55,798 nt of DNA, taken from positions 1 to 55,798 of the forward strand of contig DXAV01000023.1 of the NCBI GenBank assembly GCA_019116805.1, given 5' to 3'. The notes beneath the pieces were generated by a model. That model was not told the DNA's origin. It made no database searches and worked only from the letters and a program-made list of their open reading frames with translations. This DNA comes from Candidatus Bacteroides merdavium. GTDB lineage: Bacteria; Bacteroidota; Bacteroidia; Bacteroidales; Bacteroidaceae. Positions 25,733 to 34,229 of the stretch are shown here, in pieces. The translations under genes were made by a program, and so were the position numbers. Position 1 is the stretch's first letter. Each line of letters starts with the position of its first letter.

Positions 25733-28700
25733 ATTTTTCTTATTTTACTTCGGTTGGTTGATACATAACTGTAGATGGCGGGTACGATATACATGGTGAG
25801 TAGTGTGGATACCAGCATGCCACCTACGACGGCCGTACCCATGGCAATACGTTGATTGGCTCCTTCACCTGTGGCAAAAGCTAATGGAATAAGGCCGATG
25901 ATAGTTGATGCACTGGTCATTAGGATGGGACGCAGACGTTGGAGGGCGGCGTCTTTGATGGCCTGTAACTTGTCTTCACCTGCTTCTTGCTTTTGATTGG
26001 CAAACTCTACGATTAAGATGCCATTTTTGGCTACGAGTCCGATGAGCATGATGATACCGATTTGACTGAAGATGTTCATTGTAATGTTACCAAAATACAT
26101 GAATATCAGTGCTCCAGCAATAGCCAACGGCACGGTAAGCATGATGATGAGTGGATCTTTGAAGCTTTCAAACTGGGCAGCCAGGATCAGGTAGATGAGG
26201 AAGATGGCTAGGATGAAGGCAAACATCAGGCTGGACGCGCTTTCACTATAGTCTTTTGAGTCGCCGGCCAATGCTGTACGGAAAGTCTCGTCCAGTACTT
26301 CGTCGGCAATCTTGTCCATTTCTTCCAAACCTTGTCCGATGGTCTTTCCCTCGGCAAGACCCGCTGAGACGGTAGCTGATACAAAACGATTATAGCGGTA
26401 GAGTTTCGGGGGGGCTGTTCCATAAACAAGTTCCACGAGGTTGTCGAGCTGAATCATATCGCCTGCATTATTTCGAATATACAGGCCCATGAGATAGGCT
26501 GGCTTATTGCGTTGCTGTCGATTGATTTCTCCTAAAATCTCATATTGCTTGCCGTTCATGTAGAAGTAACCCATGCGTTGGCCGCTCAAACCATATTGCA
26601 AGGTTTGGGCTATATTTTTGGTACTTACTCCCATAACACCTGCTTTGTCGCGGTTGATACTGATACGAGCTTCGGGTTTGCTGAATTTCAAATCGACATC
26701 GGCCATTTGGAAGACATCATTTTCATAAACGCGTTCCATAAACTTCGGTAACACTTCTTGCAGTTTTTCAAGATTGGTGGCCTGCAATACATATTGCACG
26801 GGCATGCTGGCACGTCGTCCACCGAAAGAAGATGGCTGGCGTAGGAAAGCACGTGCTTCCGTTTCAGGTTTGAGGGCTCGGGTCAGCTGAGCTGCTACGT
26901 CCATTTGGGTGTAGTCTCGTTCGCGAAGGTCTTTGAGGGTGATTTGCACATACCCGCTTCCGCTGGAAACACGAGCTGTTACTGCTTTGGCATCCGGAAT
27001 GATGGAATCAACTACGTCGTTGATGCGTTCTGTGTAATCACGGATATATTCGTAACTGACACCTTCGGCGCCAACTGTATTGATGTTAATTTGTGAACGG
27101 TCTTCAAGTGGAGCCATTTCAGCAGGAATGGTGTTCCATAGGAAAAAAATAAGGCAGAATGTAGCTAATGTGAATACCAGTGCTATCCAACGTTTACGCA
27201 GGAAAGCAGCTAATGACTGGCTGTATAGGCGGTTCATTCCTTCAAAGAAAGGCTCTGTCTTACGGTAAAACCAATTCTTTTTATCTTGGCGTATAAGTAG
27301 TTTGGTAGCCAGCATTGGTGTGAAGGTAAGGGCCGCAAACGAGGAGATGATGATAGAACCCGAGATGACAAAACTGAATTCTCGGAAGAGTCGTCCTGTG
27401 GTGCCTTCCATAAAAACAATGGGGAAGAATACTGCTACCAGTGTGATGGTGGTAGAAATGACGGCAAAAAAGATCTCTTTGGCTCCTTCTATACCCGCTT
27501 CTTTGGGTGGCATGCCTCTTTCGATACGGACGTATATATTTTCGGTCATTACGATAGCATCGTCCACTACCAGACCAACTGAGAGGACGACGGCCAACAT
27601 CGTGAGTACGTTGATGGAAAAGCCAGCCACATACATTACGAAGAAAGCTCCAATGAGCGATACGGGGATTACAATGCAGGGGACTAACGTGACACGCCAG
27701 TCACGCAGGAAAAGGAAAATAATGATGATAACCAATAAGAAAGCTTCGTACACAGTACTTTCTACTTCGCTGATGGAAGCACGGATGAACTTGGTGTTGT
27801 CGAAACCGTAGCTGTAGGTCACGTCTTCGGGCAAGTCTTTCTTCATGCGTTCCATGCGGTCGTACACGGCATCTGCAATCTGGATGTGGTTGGCACCTGG
27901 CTGGGGCGTAACAACGACACCTACCATTGGCACACCGTTCATTTTCATGTAACTTTTGATGTCGGCAGCTCCTAATTCGGCACGTCCGATGTCACTGAAC
28001 CGGATGATACGATTGGCATCTTCTTTGATAATAAGATTGTTGAATTCCTCAGGTGTATGCATTAATCCCAGAGTACGGATAGTCAGCTCGGTGGTATTAC
28101 CTTCAATGCTACCTGAAGGAAGTTCGATGTTTTCTTGGTCAATGGCATTTTTTACATCAACCGGTGTAATGCCATAACCTGACATTTTGGTGGGATCAAG
28201 CCAGAGGCGCATAGAGTAACGTTTCTCTCCCCAAATACTGACACCGCTTACGTCGGAAATGGTCTGTAGTTGTTCCTTGACTGTCAGTTCGGCTATTTCG
28301 CTCAATTCGAGCAGGGAACGTTTGTTACTTTGTAGGGCCACCATTAAGATGGGTACGGCGTCGGCATCGGCCTTCGAAACGGTAGGCGGGTCACAGTCGC
28401 GGGGTAGGTAGCGTTGGGCGCGCGACACTTTATCGCGCACGTCGTTGGCGGCTGTTTCTAGATCAACCGACAACTCGAATTCAACAGTAATACGACTTTG
28501 TCCCTGCTGACTGACGCTGGTCAGCGAGCGGATACCGGGGATACCGTTGATGTTCTGTTCCAGTGGTTCGGTAATTTGATTTTCGATGACGTCGGCGTTG
28601 GCACCCGTGTATGAGCAGGATACGGAGATGATGGGATTATCCACCGACGGATATTCGCGCACACCGAGATAGGTATAACCAATGAGTCCAAAGAGTAGGA

Positions 28701-28761
28701 TGATGATGGTCAGTACCGTTGACAATACGGGGCGGCGTATGCTTAGTTCGGATATATTCAT
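25729..28761 (-). CDS. RND multidrug efflux inner-membrane pump (AcrB/MexB type, HAE-1)
   Basis: A 1010-residue proton-driven transporter with the full RND plan: TM1 (VLTIIILLFGLIGYTYLGVREY), first periplasmic loop, TM2-7 with the Asp-rich AVVLSVGLVVDDAIVMTENI relay, second loop, and TM8-12 with GLVAKNGILIVEFANQ. Start ISELSIRRPV is typical. It extrudes amphipathic drugs, bile acids or similar; the exact substrate is not evident. It lies between adaptor and TolC genes. A 127-bp repeat-containing gap separates it from the adaptor, unusual inside such operons. Confidence 0.95.
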   Translation of the reverse strand: MNISELSIRRPVLSTVLTIIILLFGLIGYTYLGVREYPSVDNPIISVSCSYTGANADVIENQITEPLEQNINGIPGIRSLTSVSQQGQSRITVEFELSVDLETAANDVRDKVSRAQRYLPRDCDPPTVSKADADAVPILMVALQSNKRSLLELSEIAELTVKEQLQTISDVSGVSIWGEKRYSMRLWLDPTKMSGYGITPVDVKNAIDQENIELPSGSIEGNTTELTIRTLGLMHTPEEFNNLIIKEDANRIIRFSDIGRAELGAADIKSYMKMNGVPMVGVVVTPQPGANHIQIADAVYDRMERMKKDLPEDVTYSYGFDNTKFIRASISEVESTVYEAFLLVIIIIFLFLRDWRVTLVPCIVIPVSLIGAFFVMYVAGFSINVLTMLAVVLSVGLVVDDAIVMTENIYVRIERGMPPKEAGIEGAKEIFFAVISTTITLVAVFFPIVFMEGTTGRLFREFSFVISGSIIISSFAALTFTPMLATKLLIRQDKKNWFYRKTEPFFEGMNRLYSQSLAAFLRKRWIALVFTLATFCLIFFLWNTIPAEMAPLEDRSQININTVGAEGVSYEYIRDYTERINDVVDSIIPDAKAVTARVSSGSGYVQITLKDLRERDYTQMDVAAQLTRALKPETEARAFLRQPSSFGGRRASMPVQYVLQATNLEKLQEVLPKFMERVYENDVFQMADVDLKFSKPEARISINRDKAGVMGVSTKNIAQTLQYGLSGQRMGYFYMNGKQYEILGEINRQQRNKPAYLMGLYIRNNAGDMIQLDNLVELVYGTAPPKLYRYNRFVSATVSAGLAEGKTIGQGLEEMDKIADEVLDETFRTALAGDSKDYSESASSLMFAFILAIFLIYLILAAQFESFKDPLIIMLTVPLAIAGALIFMYFGNITMNIFSQIGIIMLIGLVAKNGILIVEFANQKQEAGEDKLQAIKDAALQRLRPILMTSASTIIGLIPLAFATGEGANQRIAMGTAVVGGMLVSTLLTMYIVPAIYSYVSTNRSKIRKI

Positions 28762-28764
28762 TTC

Positions 28765-28889
28765 AATGAAGAATTAGGAATTAATAATGAAGTTTTATTT
28801 AATGAATAATTAAGAATGAAAAAACTTTGTGATGTAATACCAGTTGGTTCACAAAGTGATTCTTCATTCTTCGTTCTTCATTCTTCATT
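28765..28889. repeat. Inverted-repeat element in efflux operon gap
   Basis: The left arm starts AATGAAGAATTAGGAATTA and the right arm ends in iterated ATTCTTC words; reverse-complementing the right arm gives AATGAAGAATG..., so the ends are imperfect inverted repeats. An inner perfect stem ACTTTGTGA (28824-28832) / TCACAAAGT (28849-28857) lies in the middle. The element fills almost the whole gap and touches the adaptor stop codon. Related words form the element inside copA (44360-44454). It would be transcribed as a large hairpin that could alter adaptor:pump ratio. Confidence 0.65.
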
Positions 28890-29968
28890 TATTCGATGTG
28901 GTCGATGGTCACGTCCATACCTGTACGAAGTTGCTGGGTGCCTGATATGATAACTGTGTCACCCGCAGTCAGCCCTTTGACGGCCTGCACCAGTGCGTCG
29001 GTACGGATACCGGTAATGATTTCCACCGGTTCTGCCTTACCCGATCGGTAGAGGAACACTTTGTCTTTGCCCATTTCTGGTACGATGGCCTGTGAGGGAA
29101 TGGCTAATGCATCCTTGTATTCCTGTTTCTTTAACGTGATGGAAGCGTAACGGCCCGGCATGATACCACTGGGATTGGGATAAAGGGCGCGTACGGTTAA
29201 TGTATGTGTATTGATATCTAGACTGGACTCTCGGGCATAGACTTGTGCGTGATAAGTGTCCAGCGACCCTTCCAGCGTGAAACTTAGGTTAGTACCTACC
29301 TTGATGTCGCGGGCATAGCGCTCGGATACGGAAAATTCCAATTTCAAGGGAGATATCTTGGTGAGTTTAGCCACGATGGTGGTGGGCGAAGCATAGGTAC
29401 CGACACTTACCTGACGCAAACCGATGATTCCATCGAAAGGAGCGCGCAATTCAGTTTGAGCTATTTGTGCCTCGACGCTTTCGATGTCGGCATTCAGCGT
29501 AGCGAGTTCGGTCTTGACTTGCTCGTAGGCTTCTTGGCTGACGGCATCCCGCTTCAGTAGGGCATCCTGACGGAATACGCGATCTTCGGCCAATTTCAGT
29601 TGTGAAACCAAGCGTTGTAACTGAGCCTGCAGGGGGCGGTCGTTTACTTTAGCTAACAGTTGGCCTTTCTTTACGGTAGTCCCTTCTTCGAAATTAATTT
29701 CAACGATTTTACCCGATGTCTCGAATGACAGATTCACTTCTTCATCGGGTATTAAACTACCAATAATCGGAATTTCATCAGTCAGCACTTGTGGTTGCAC
29801 GATGATTGCATTGATGTTTAATGCTTTTTTCCCTTGTTTTTGGCTGGCCATTACTTTGTCTGCTTCGGCCAGTTCTTCGTTTGGTTTGGGTATTTGTGAA
29901 TAGATTCCCCACCCTATAAGTCCGGCGCCAATAACGACGACAAGACTCCCTTTTACTCTCTTCTTCAT
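28889..29968 (-). CDS. RND efflux periplasmic adaptor (membrane fusion protein)
   Basis: A 359-residue HlyD/AcrA-type adaptor linking pump and TolC. An N-terminal membrane anchor (GSLVVVIGAGLIGWGIYS) is followed by a lipoyl half (SGKIVEINFEEGTTVKKGQLLAKV), an alpha-hairpin (about 112-165), the second lipoyl half (LRAPFDGIIGLRQVSVGTY), a beta-barrel and a membrane-proximal domain. No lipobox Cys is seen, so it is anchored by its helix. First gene of the operon. No strong TAnnTTTG box is visible upstream, so its promoter is not assigned. Confidence 0.94.
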   Translation of the reverse strand: MKKRVKGSLVVVIGAGLIGWGIYSQIPKPNEELAEADKVMASQKQGKKALNINAIIVQPQVLTDEIPIIGSLIPDEEVNLSFETSGKIVEINFEEGTTVKKGQLLAKVNDRPLQAQLQRLVSQLKLAEDRVFRQDALLKRDAVSQEAYEQVKTELATLNADIESVEAQIAQTELRAPFDGIIGLRQVSVGTYASPTTIVAKLTKISPLKLEFSVSERYARDIKVGTNLSFTLEGSLDTYHAQVYARESSLDINTHTLTVRALYPNPSGIMPGRYASITLKKQEYKDALAIPSQAIVPEMGKDKVFLYRSGKAEPVEIITGIRTDALVQAVKGLTAGDTVIISGTQQLRTGMDVTIDHIE

Positions 29969-30073
29969 TCTTTCAGTTGTTCGTGGTATTAGTATATGAA
30001 ATCAGCCTTTTGATTTAGAGAACTGGAATGGTGAAGGGTTTAATGCCGAGCGAGAAGATTATGCTTTATTAAC

Positions 30074-30103
30074 AGAGGGCGTAGGAATTGCAATACGCCC
30101 TCT
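30074..30103 (-). terminator. Hairpin downstream of DJ-1/PfpI gene
   Basis: AGAGGGCGTA (30074-30083) and TACGCCCTCT (30094-30103) form a perfect 10-bp stem. On the minus strand it follows the DJ-1 stop by about 20 bp, though the T-run is weak (GTTAATAAAG), so termination may be partial. Confidence 0.6.
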
Positions 30104-30121
30104 TGGTCTTGTCTAAATATT

Positions 30122-30655
30122 TTAACTCTTTAATGCAGAAAGGATAGAGGGGAGTAAGAGGGCTAACTTATTCTCGTCCTGTGCCGTATAGAAGTTTCCG
30201 TCTGTTTCGATAGGATTATCTGTGGCAATTCCGTTTTGTATGGCCGGTTTGGCCAGAGGATGTACGGCTACTTTTTTCCCTTGGGTTATACCAGCTTTTT
30301 CGAACATTAGAGCGGCAGCACAATGTCCTATCATTATTTTTCCTTTGTCGCCAAATTTTTTTAATACCTTCATTAGTAGAATATTATAAGGCTCCGTGGC
30401 ATACTGGGCAAATACAGGAATGGCATCGCCGCAGGCGAATACCAATGCATCGTATTCATCCTCATGCCCTTCCAAATCTGCTATTACACTATCGGCGCAT
30501 AAGGCTATCCCAGAGTTAGTACGGATAGTTGTTGTGGATGCTACAGCATACACTTTGTAAGAAATTCCGTTTTCGTAAAAAGCTTCCAGATACTGAAACA
30601 AGCCTGAACCGTTTACTGGATTTACGGCCAGGACTGCTACTTTCTTTTCCATCAT
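30122..30655 (-). CDS. DJ-1/PfpI family protein
   Basis: A 177-residue cytoplasmic protein of the class I glutamine-amidotransferase-like superfamily. The nucleophile elbow is IGHCAAALM (Cys about 110), with an acidic residue near the N-terminus (FQYLEAFYENG) and FACGDA earlier. Such proteins act as glyoxalase III or deglycase-like enzymes, peptidases or chaperones; which applies here cannot be told. It is divergent from an HxlR-type redox or electrophile regulator. Two similar palindromes in the shared promoter region suggest that regulator controls it. No signal peptide. Confidence 0.85.
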   Translation of the reverse strand: MMEKKVAVLAVNPVNGSGLFQYLEAFYENGISYKVYAVASTTTIRTNSGIALCADSVIADLEGHEDEYDALVFACGDAIPVFAQYATEPYNILLMKVLKKFGDKGKIMIGHCAAALMFEKAGITQGKKVAVHPLAKPAIQNGIATDNPIETDGNFYTAQDENKLALLLPSILSALKS

Positions 30656-30689
30656 TTTAAATCTTTAAATGAGACATTGGTTTTCTTTA

Positions 30690-30702
30690 GTAACTTTGTT
30701 AC
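30690..30702. promoter_or_regulatory. Candidate HxlR operator 1 (palindrome)
   Basis: GTAAC-TTT-GTTAC is a perfect 13-bp dyad located just downstream of the predicted DJ-1 transcription start. It has the same plan (GTAAS-N3-STTAC) as the second palindrome at 30759-30771. Confidence 0.45.
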
Positions 30703-30713
30703 CTTTGTTTGGA

Positions 30714-30721
30714 CAAAAGTA
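30714..30721 (-). promoter_or_regulatory. -7 box of DJ-1/PfpI gene
   Basis: Minus-strand TACTTTTG fits TAnnTTTG and sits about 60 bp before the DJ-1 ATG. Confidence 0.5.
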
Positions 30722-30757
30722 GCCGTTAAGGAGGGTTGATACAAGAAGGCACTTGGA

Positions 30758-30772
30758 TGTAAGATACTTACA
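30758..30772. promoter_or_regulatory. Candidate HxlR operator 2 (palindrome)
   Basis: TGTAAG-ATA-CTTACA is a perfect 15-bp dyad lying 8 bp before the -7 box of the hxlR-type gene, between its -33 and -7 positions, where binding would block transcription. Centre-to-centre distance to the first palindrome is 69 bp. Confidence 0.5.
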
Positions 30773-30779
30773 TGTGTGT

Positions 30780-30787
30780 TACTTTTG
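30780..30787 (+). promoter_or_regulatory. -7 box of HxlR regulator gene
   Basis: TACTTTTG fits TAnnTTTG and lies 33 bp before the regulator ATG. Confidence 0.5.
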
Positions 30788-30820
30788 TTGGGAATGAATA
30801 AATTGTAAAGTGTTAAAATA

Positions 30821-31183
30821 ATGAAAAATTTTCATCATGAGGGGATTTGCCCAGTTCGCGATGTGCTGGGAAGGCTGGGAGATAAATGGTCTATGCTGGT
30901 ACTTATCACGTTGAAGGCCAACGGAACGATGCGTTTCAGTGATATTGCCAAGTCAATTGGCGATGTGTCGCAGCGGATGCTGACTGTTACCCTTCGGCAT
31001 CTGGAAACGGACGGACTGGTGGAAAGGAATGTTTTCCCCGAAGTGCCACCACGGGTGGAATATACGTTGACACAGATGGGATGGAGCCTGATACCGCATC
31101 TTGAAAGCCTGGTGGCTTGGGCGGAAGAACACAAGGATATCATCTTGTCAAGACGCGTAGGCTGTCGGGATGAGGAAGGCTAA
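30821..31183 (+). CDS. HxlR/DUF24 family winged-helix regulator
   Basis: A 120-residue MarR-like dimeric DNA-binding protein. Family marks are the N-terminal CPVRDVLGRLGDKWSMLVL with the conserved Cys at residue 10, which in YodB/HypR/QorR-type members senses quinones or disulfide stress, the recognition region FSDIAKSIGDVSQRMLTVTLRHLE and wing VPPRVEYTLTQMG. It is divergent from a DJ-1/PfpI gene. A palindrome inside its own promoter suggests autorepression. The thiol-sensing role is inferred from the Cys. Confidence 0.92.
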   Translation: MKNFHHEGICPVRDVLGRLGDKWSMLVLITLKANGTMRFSDIAKSIGDVSQRMLTVTLRHLETDGLVERNVFPEVPPRVEYTLTQMGWSLIPHLESLVAWAEEHKDIILSRRVGCRDEEG

Positions 31184-31185
31184 TC

Positions 31186-32118
31186 TTAATATCCCGTCCG
31201 GTACTTGCCCTCCTCTTTATCTTCAAGCATGCTGAGGTAGGACTGGTAGCGCGACTCGCTGATGTAGTGTTCCTCGACGGCACGGCGCACGGCGCAACCT
31301 GGTTCGTGGCGGTGGGTGCAATTGCCGTAGCGACATTCGGCTGAGGTTTTGAAAATCTCGGGGAAGTAGTGCCCTATCTCCTCTTCCTCCATGTCGAAAG
31401 TGCCGAAACCTTTGATGCCCGGTGTGTCAATGAGGTAGCCTCCGCCTTCGAGAGCGAACATCTCGGAGAAGGTGGTGGTGTGCATGCCTTTGTTGTGGGC
31501 GGCGGATATCTCGCCCGTGCGGGCTGCGGCGTCAGGCAGGATGGCGTTGATGAGGGTGGACTTGCCAACGCCCGAGTGACCTGACAAAAGGGTGATGCGG
31601 CCGCTTAGCTCAGCCTTGAGGAGGTCAATGCCGCTACCCTGCGTGGCTGAGACCTTGAAGCAGGGATAGCCGATGGTGGTATAGAGGTGGATGAGGCTGT
31701 CCAGGTAACGGATGTCGTCGTCATCGTAGGCGTCTATCTTGTTGAAGATGAGCTTGACGGGGATGCGATAGGCTTCGGCCGTGGCGAGGAAGCGGTCAAT
31801 GAACGTAGTCGATGTTTCAGGGTAATTGACGGTGACGATGAGCATGCACTGGTCGAGGTTGGAGGCGATGATGTGCGACTGCTTCGACAGGTTAGATGCT
31901 CGGCGGATGATGTAGTTGCGTCGGTCCTCAATTTCACTGATGAAGGCCGTCCCTTCTTGGTTAAGGATAATTTGTACGTAATCGCCAACCGCTACAGGGT
32001 TGGTGCTACGGATGCCTTTTAGGCGGAAATTCCCTTTAATTTTGCACTCAATACAACGTCCGTCCTCGGTCTTGACGAGATACCAGCTGCCTGTGTTTTT
32101 GATTACAAGCCCTTTCAT
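31186..32118 (-). CDS. rsgA: Ribosome small-subunit-dependent GTPase RsgA
   Basis: A 310-residue circularly permuted GTPase acting in late 30S assembly. I start at ATG 32118 ([15 protein letters not shown]), which begins the OB-fold; the frame continues 29 codons upstream, but those come from an inverted-repeat element. Order of motifs is permuted: NKID (G4) precedes GHSGVGKST (G1) and DTPGIKGFG (G3). The C-terminal zinc site is C-x4-C-x-H-x5-C ([14 protein letters not shown]). It follows frr on the same strand, with pyrH further upstream. Convergent with the HxlR gene, 2 bp apart. Confidence 0.95.
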   Translation of the reverse strand: MKGLVIKNTGSWYLVKTEDGRCIECKIKGNFRLKGIRSTNPVAVGDYVQIILNQEGTAFISEIEDRRNYIIRRASNLSKQSHIIASNLDQCMLIVTVNYPETSTTFIDRFLATAEAYRIPVKLIFNKIDAYDDDDIRYLDSLIHLYTTIGYPCFKVSATQGSGIDLLKAELSGRITLLSGHSGVGKSTLINAILPDAAARTGEISAAHNKGMHTTTFSEMFALEGGGYLIDTPGIKGFGTFDMEEEEIGHYFPEIFKTSAECRYGNCTHRHEPGCAVRRAVEEHYISESRYQSYLSMLEDKEEGKYRTGY

Positions 32119-32200
32119 GAATGGAGAATTGATAATTGAGAAAGGATAATTGGGAATGGAAAATTGGAACGCTTCGTTTTCAATTTTCCATTCTCCATCC
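32119..32200. repeat. Inverted-repeat element upstream of rsgA
   Basis: GGATAATTGGGAATGGAAAA (from 32144) is complementary to the block 32181-32200 (CAATTTTCCATTCTCCATCC) with a 14-nt loop. Extra AATGGAGAATTG words lie next to rsgA. It fills the gap between frr and rsgA and creates a spurious in-frame N-terminal extension on rsgA. It belongs to the same style of AT-rich, word-iterated inverted repeats as 28765 and 44360, with TCTCC instead of TCTTC words. Confidence 0.65.
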
Positions 32201-32208
32201 TCCATTAT

Positions 32209-32769
32209 TTATACGGTCATGATTTCCTTGTCCTTGGCTACGAGCATGTCATCAATCTGCTTGATGTACTTGTCGTGGATTTTCTGAAGCTTTTCTTCAC
32301 CGCCTTTTTGGGCATCTTCGGCGAGACCTTCCTTGACGGCTTTCTTCAGTTGGTCGATGGCATCGCGACGGGCGTTGCGTACACTCACTTTAGCCGTTTC
32401 GCCTTCGCCTTTACATTGCTTGGCCAGCTGTTTACGACGCTCTTCAGTAAGGGGGGGGATGCCGATGCGGATAATTTCACCGTTGTTTTCGGGCATGATG
32501 CCCAAGGCCGAGTCGATGATGGCTTTCTCGATGATACGGAACATCGACTTGTCCCACGGCTTAATGGCGATGCTGCGCGCGTCGGGAGTCGTCACGGCGG
32601 CTACGTTGTTGATGGGCACCATGCTACCATAGGAGTCCACGCGGATACCGTCCAGCAGGCGTACATCGGCTTTACCGGCGCGGATGTGTGCCAACGCTTC
32701 GTCCAGATACATCACTGCCATGTCCATTTTCTCCTGAGCCTCGTTCAGGATGTCTTTTACGTCTTTCAT
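32209..32769 (-). CDS. frr: Ribosome recycling factor
   Basis: A 186-residue RRF that splits post-termination ribosomes with EF-G. It has the family blocks MAVMYLDEALAHIRAGKA (three-helix bundle start), PINNVAAVTTPDARSIAIKPWD in the beta domain, and VRNARRDAIDQLKK near the C-terminus. Length is standard. It lies 3' of pyrH, as in many bacteria, but behind its own promoter. Confidence 0.97.
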   Translation of the reverse strand: MKDVKDILNEAQEKMDMAVMYLDEALAHIRAGKADVRLLDGIRVDSYGSMVPINNVAAVTTPDARSIAIKPWDKSMFRIIEKAIIDSALGIMPENNGEIIRIGIPPLTEERRKQLAKQCKGEGETAKVSVRNARRDAIDQLKKAVKEGLAEDAQKGGEEKLQKIHDKYIKQIDDMLVAKDKEIMTV

Positions 32770-32817
32770 ATCGCTTCGTTCTTTTTTTAAGAATGTTTGT
32801 TTTTATAATAAGTTGAG

Positions 32818-32848
32818 CAAATGTAGCGTATTATTCCTTCTTTTGCAA
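32818..32848 (-). promoter_or_regulatory. Promoter of frr
   Basis: On the minus strand TTGC (32848-32845) and TACATTTG (32825-32818) are offset by 23 bp, matching Bacteroides -33/-7 spacing. Transcription would start near 32811. Confidence 0.6.
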
Positions 32849-32895
32849 CATTGGAGGATTTTTTTTGATTGGGCAGACATTTGCTCGTTTAAAGG

Positions 32896-32952
32896 AAAAC
32901 ATTGTTTTCTTGGGCGCAAAGCATTGCTTTCGCTGATGGAAAGCATTGCTTT
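32896..32952. repeat. Three-unit tandem palindrome array, exact 22-bp period
   Basis: AAAACATTGTTTT (32896), AAAGCATTGCTTT (32918) and AAAGCATTGCTTT (32940) start exactly 22 bp apart. The first unit differs by one base in each arm and the changes compensate (G-C to A-T), so pairing is kept. The array ends two bases before the pyrH stop codon and lies upstream of the frr promoter. Nearly the same words occur in the array at 38398-38454. Confidence 0.85.
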
Positions 32953-32953
32953 T

Positions 32954-33664
32954 TCAGTTGTGTACCAGTGTGCCTATTTCCTCGCCGTCAATGACCTTTT
33001 TGAGGTTGCCAACGGTATCCATGTCGAATACGATGATGGGCAGGTTGTTTTCTTTACACATGCAGGTGGCCGTGAGGTCCATTACCTTGAGGCCTCGACG
33101 CAGCACTTCGTCGTACGTGATGTCGTGGAATTTCGTGGCCGTCGGGTCCTTTTCCGGGTCGGCTGTGTAGATGCCGTCCACGCGGGTGCCTTTCAGCATG
33201 ACGTCGGCCTCGATTTCGATGCCGCGCAGCGACGAGCCCGTGTCAGTGGTGAAGAAGGGGTTTCCCGTACCTGCTGACATGATGACCACTTCGCCTGCCT
33301 CCATGCACTCGATGGCGCGCCATTTGTTGTAGAACTCTCCGATGGGTTCCATGCGTACGGCTGTCAGTACGCGTGTCTTGACGCCTGCGGCCGTCAGGGC
33401 CGAACTCAGGGCGAGGCTGTTGATGACCGTGGCCAGCATGCCCATCTGGTCGCCTTTCACGCGGTCGAAGCCTTTCGAAGCACCGCTCAGTCCGCGGAAA
33501 ATGTTCCCTCCGCCGATGACAATGCCTATTTGTACGCCCGTGGCGTGTATTTCCTTGATTTGTGCTGCATATTCTGCCAGACGCTTTTCGTCGATGCCAT
33601 ACTGTTTTTCACCCATGAGGCTCTCGCCGCTGAGTTTCAGTAAGATTCTCTTGTATGTTGCCAT
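32954..33664 (-). CDS. pyrH: UMP kinase
   Basis: A 236-residue hexameric kinase making UDP from UMP. I start at ATG 33664 ([18 protein letters not shown]); the frame opens 23 codons earlier without typical residues. Motifs: KLSGESL at the start, [42 protein letters not shown], and [12 protein letters not shown]. Normal length. The stop codon directly abuts the palindrome array at 32896-32952, which would lie in its 3' UTR. Confidence 0.97.
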   Translation of the reverse strand: MATYKRILLKLSGESLMGEKQYGIDEKRLAEYAAQIKEIHATGVQIGIVIGGGNIFRGLSGASKGFDRVKGDQMGMLATVINSLALSSALTAAGVKTRVLTAVRMEPIGEFYNKWRAIECMEAGEVVIMSAGTGNPFFTTDTGSSLRGIEIEADVMLKGTRVDGIYTADPEKDPTATKFHDITYDEVLRRGLKVMDLTATCMCKENNLPIIVFDMDTVGNLKKVIDGEEIGTLVHN

Positions 33665-33689
33665 AAATGGTTTATTTTGAGGTTTGCGG

Positions 33690-33697
33690 CAAAGATA
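33690..33697 (-). promoter_or_regulatory. -7 box of pyrH
   Basis: Minus-strand TATCTTTG fits TAnnTTTG, 26 bp before the pyrH ATG chosen here, which supports that start. Confidence 0.55.
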
Positions 33698-33895
33698 TAA
33701 AAAGGTGAGAGGGGGAGCAAATAAAAATGACATTTTTCACTTTGATTATTTAGCTGTTGATACAGTGTCGTCCGTTTCATCTTTCTTTTTCCTGCTTCAG
33801 TACTACAATTCTCCGTTTGGGAAAGATTTTTCTGAGTGGTGTAATTTTCTTCTCGAACTTTGTGGCGTATTTGTAAACCGAAGTATAAAAGAGAT

Positions 33896-34229
33896 ATGAA
33901 GAAGTTTTTTGATTTTAAAAATGTATTTTTTGTGGTGTGTCTGTCTGCCTTGCTTGTCGCGTGCAGCAAGCAGGAGCAGATTGAAAGGGATCGGCCGGTC
34001 GTACAGGTGGCACGTGTCATTGCACTCACGGGTGATGTAACTCGCAGTTATACATTTATTTCCGAACCTATACGGGTGACACAGCTGGCCTTTCGTGTAG
34101 GTGGCCCTGTACAGGATTTTACCGTACAGGCTGGCCAGTTTTTTCGAAAAGGGCAGCTGATAGCTGCTGTTGATGAACGAGATTTCCTCATCCGTCGCGA
34201 CCGTGCTGAAGCCCTTTACCGCCAGGCAT
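33896..34229 (+). pseudogene. Truncated RND efflux adaptor (N-terminal fragment)
   Basis: ATG 33896 begins a lipoprotein adaptor (MKKFFDFKNVFFVVCL, lipobox LLVA|C). It shows the first lipoyl half (LAFRVGGPVQDFTVQAGQFF) and the start of the helical hairpin (RRDRAEALYRQA). After about 110 residues the sequence changes at about 34229 into the middle of a pump gene in another frame, so the rest of the adaptor (about 240 residues by family length) is gone. The chimeric frame continues with meaningless residues to 34396. A deletion is the simplest cause. Confidence 0.88.

Noticed and set aside
34170..34229. Start of the pump at an ATG-like codon in 34170
   Set aside because: The first 20 residues of that frame are out-of-frame adaptor sequence; pump homology starts only at about 34229.
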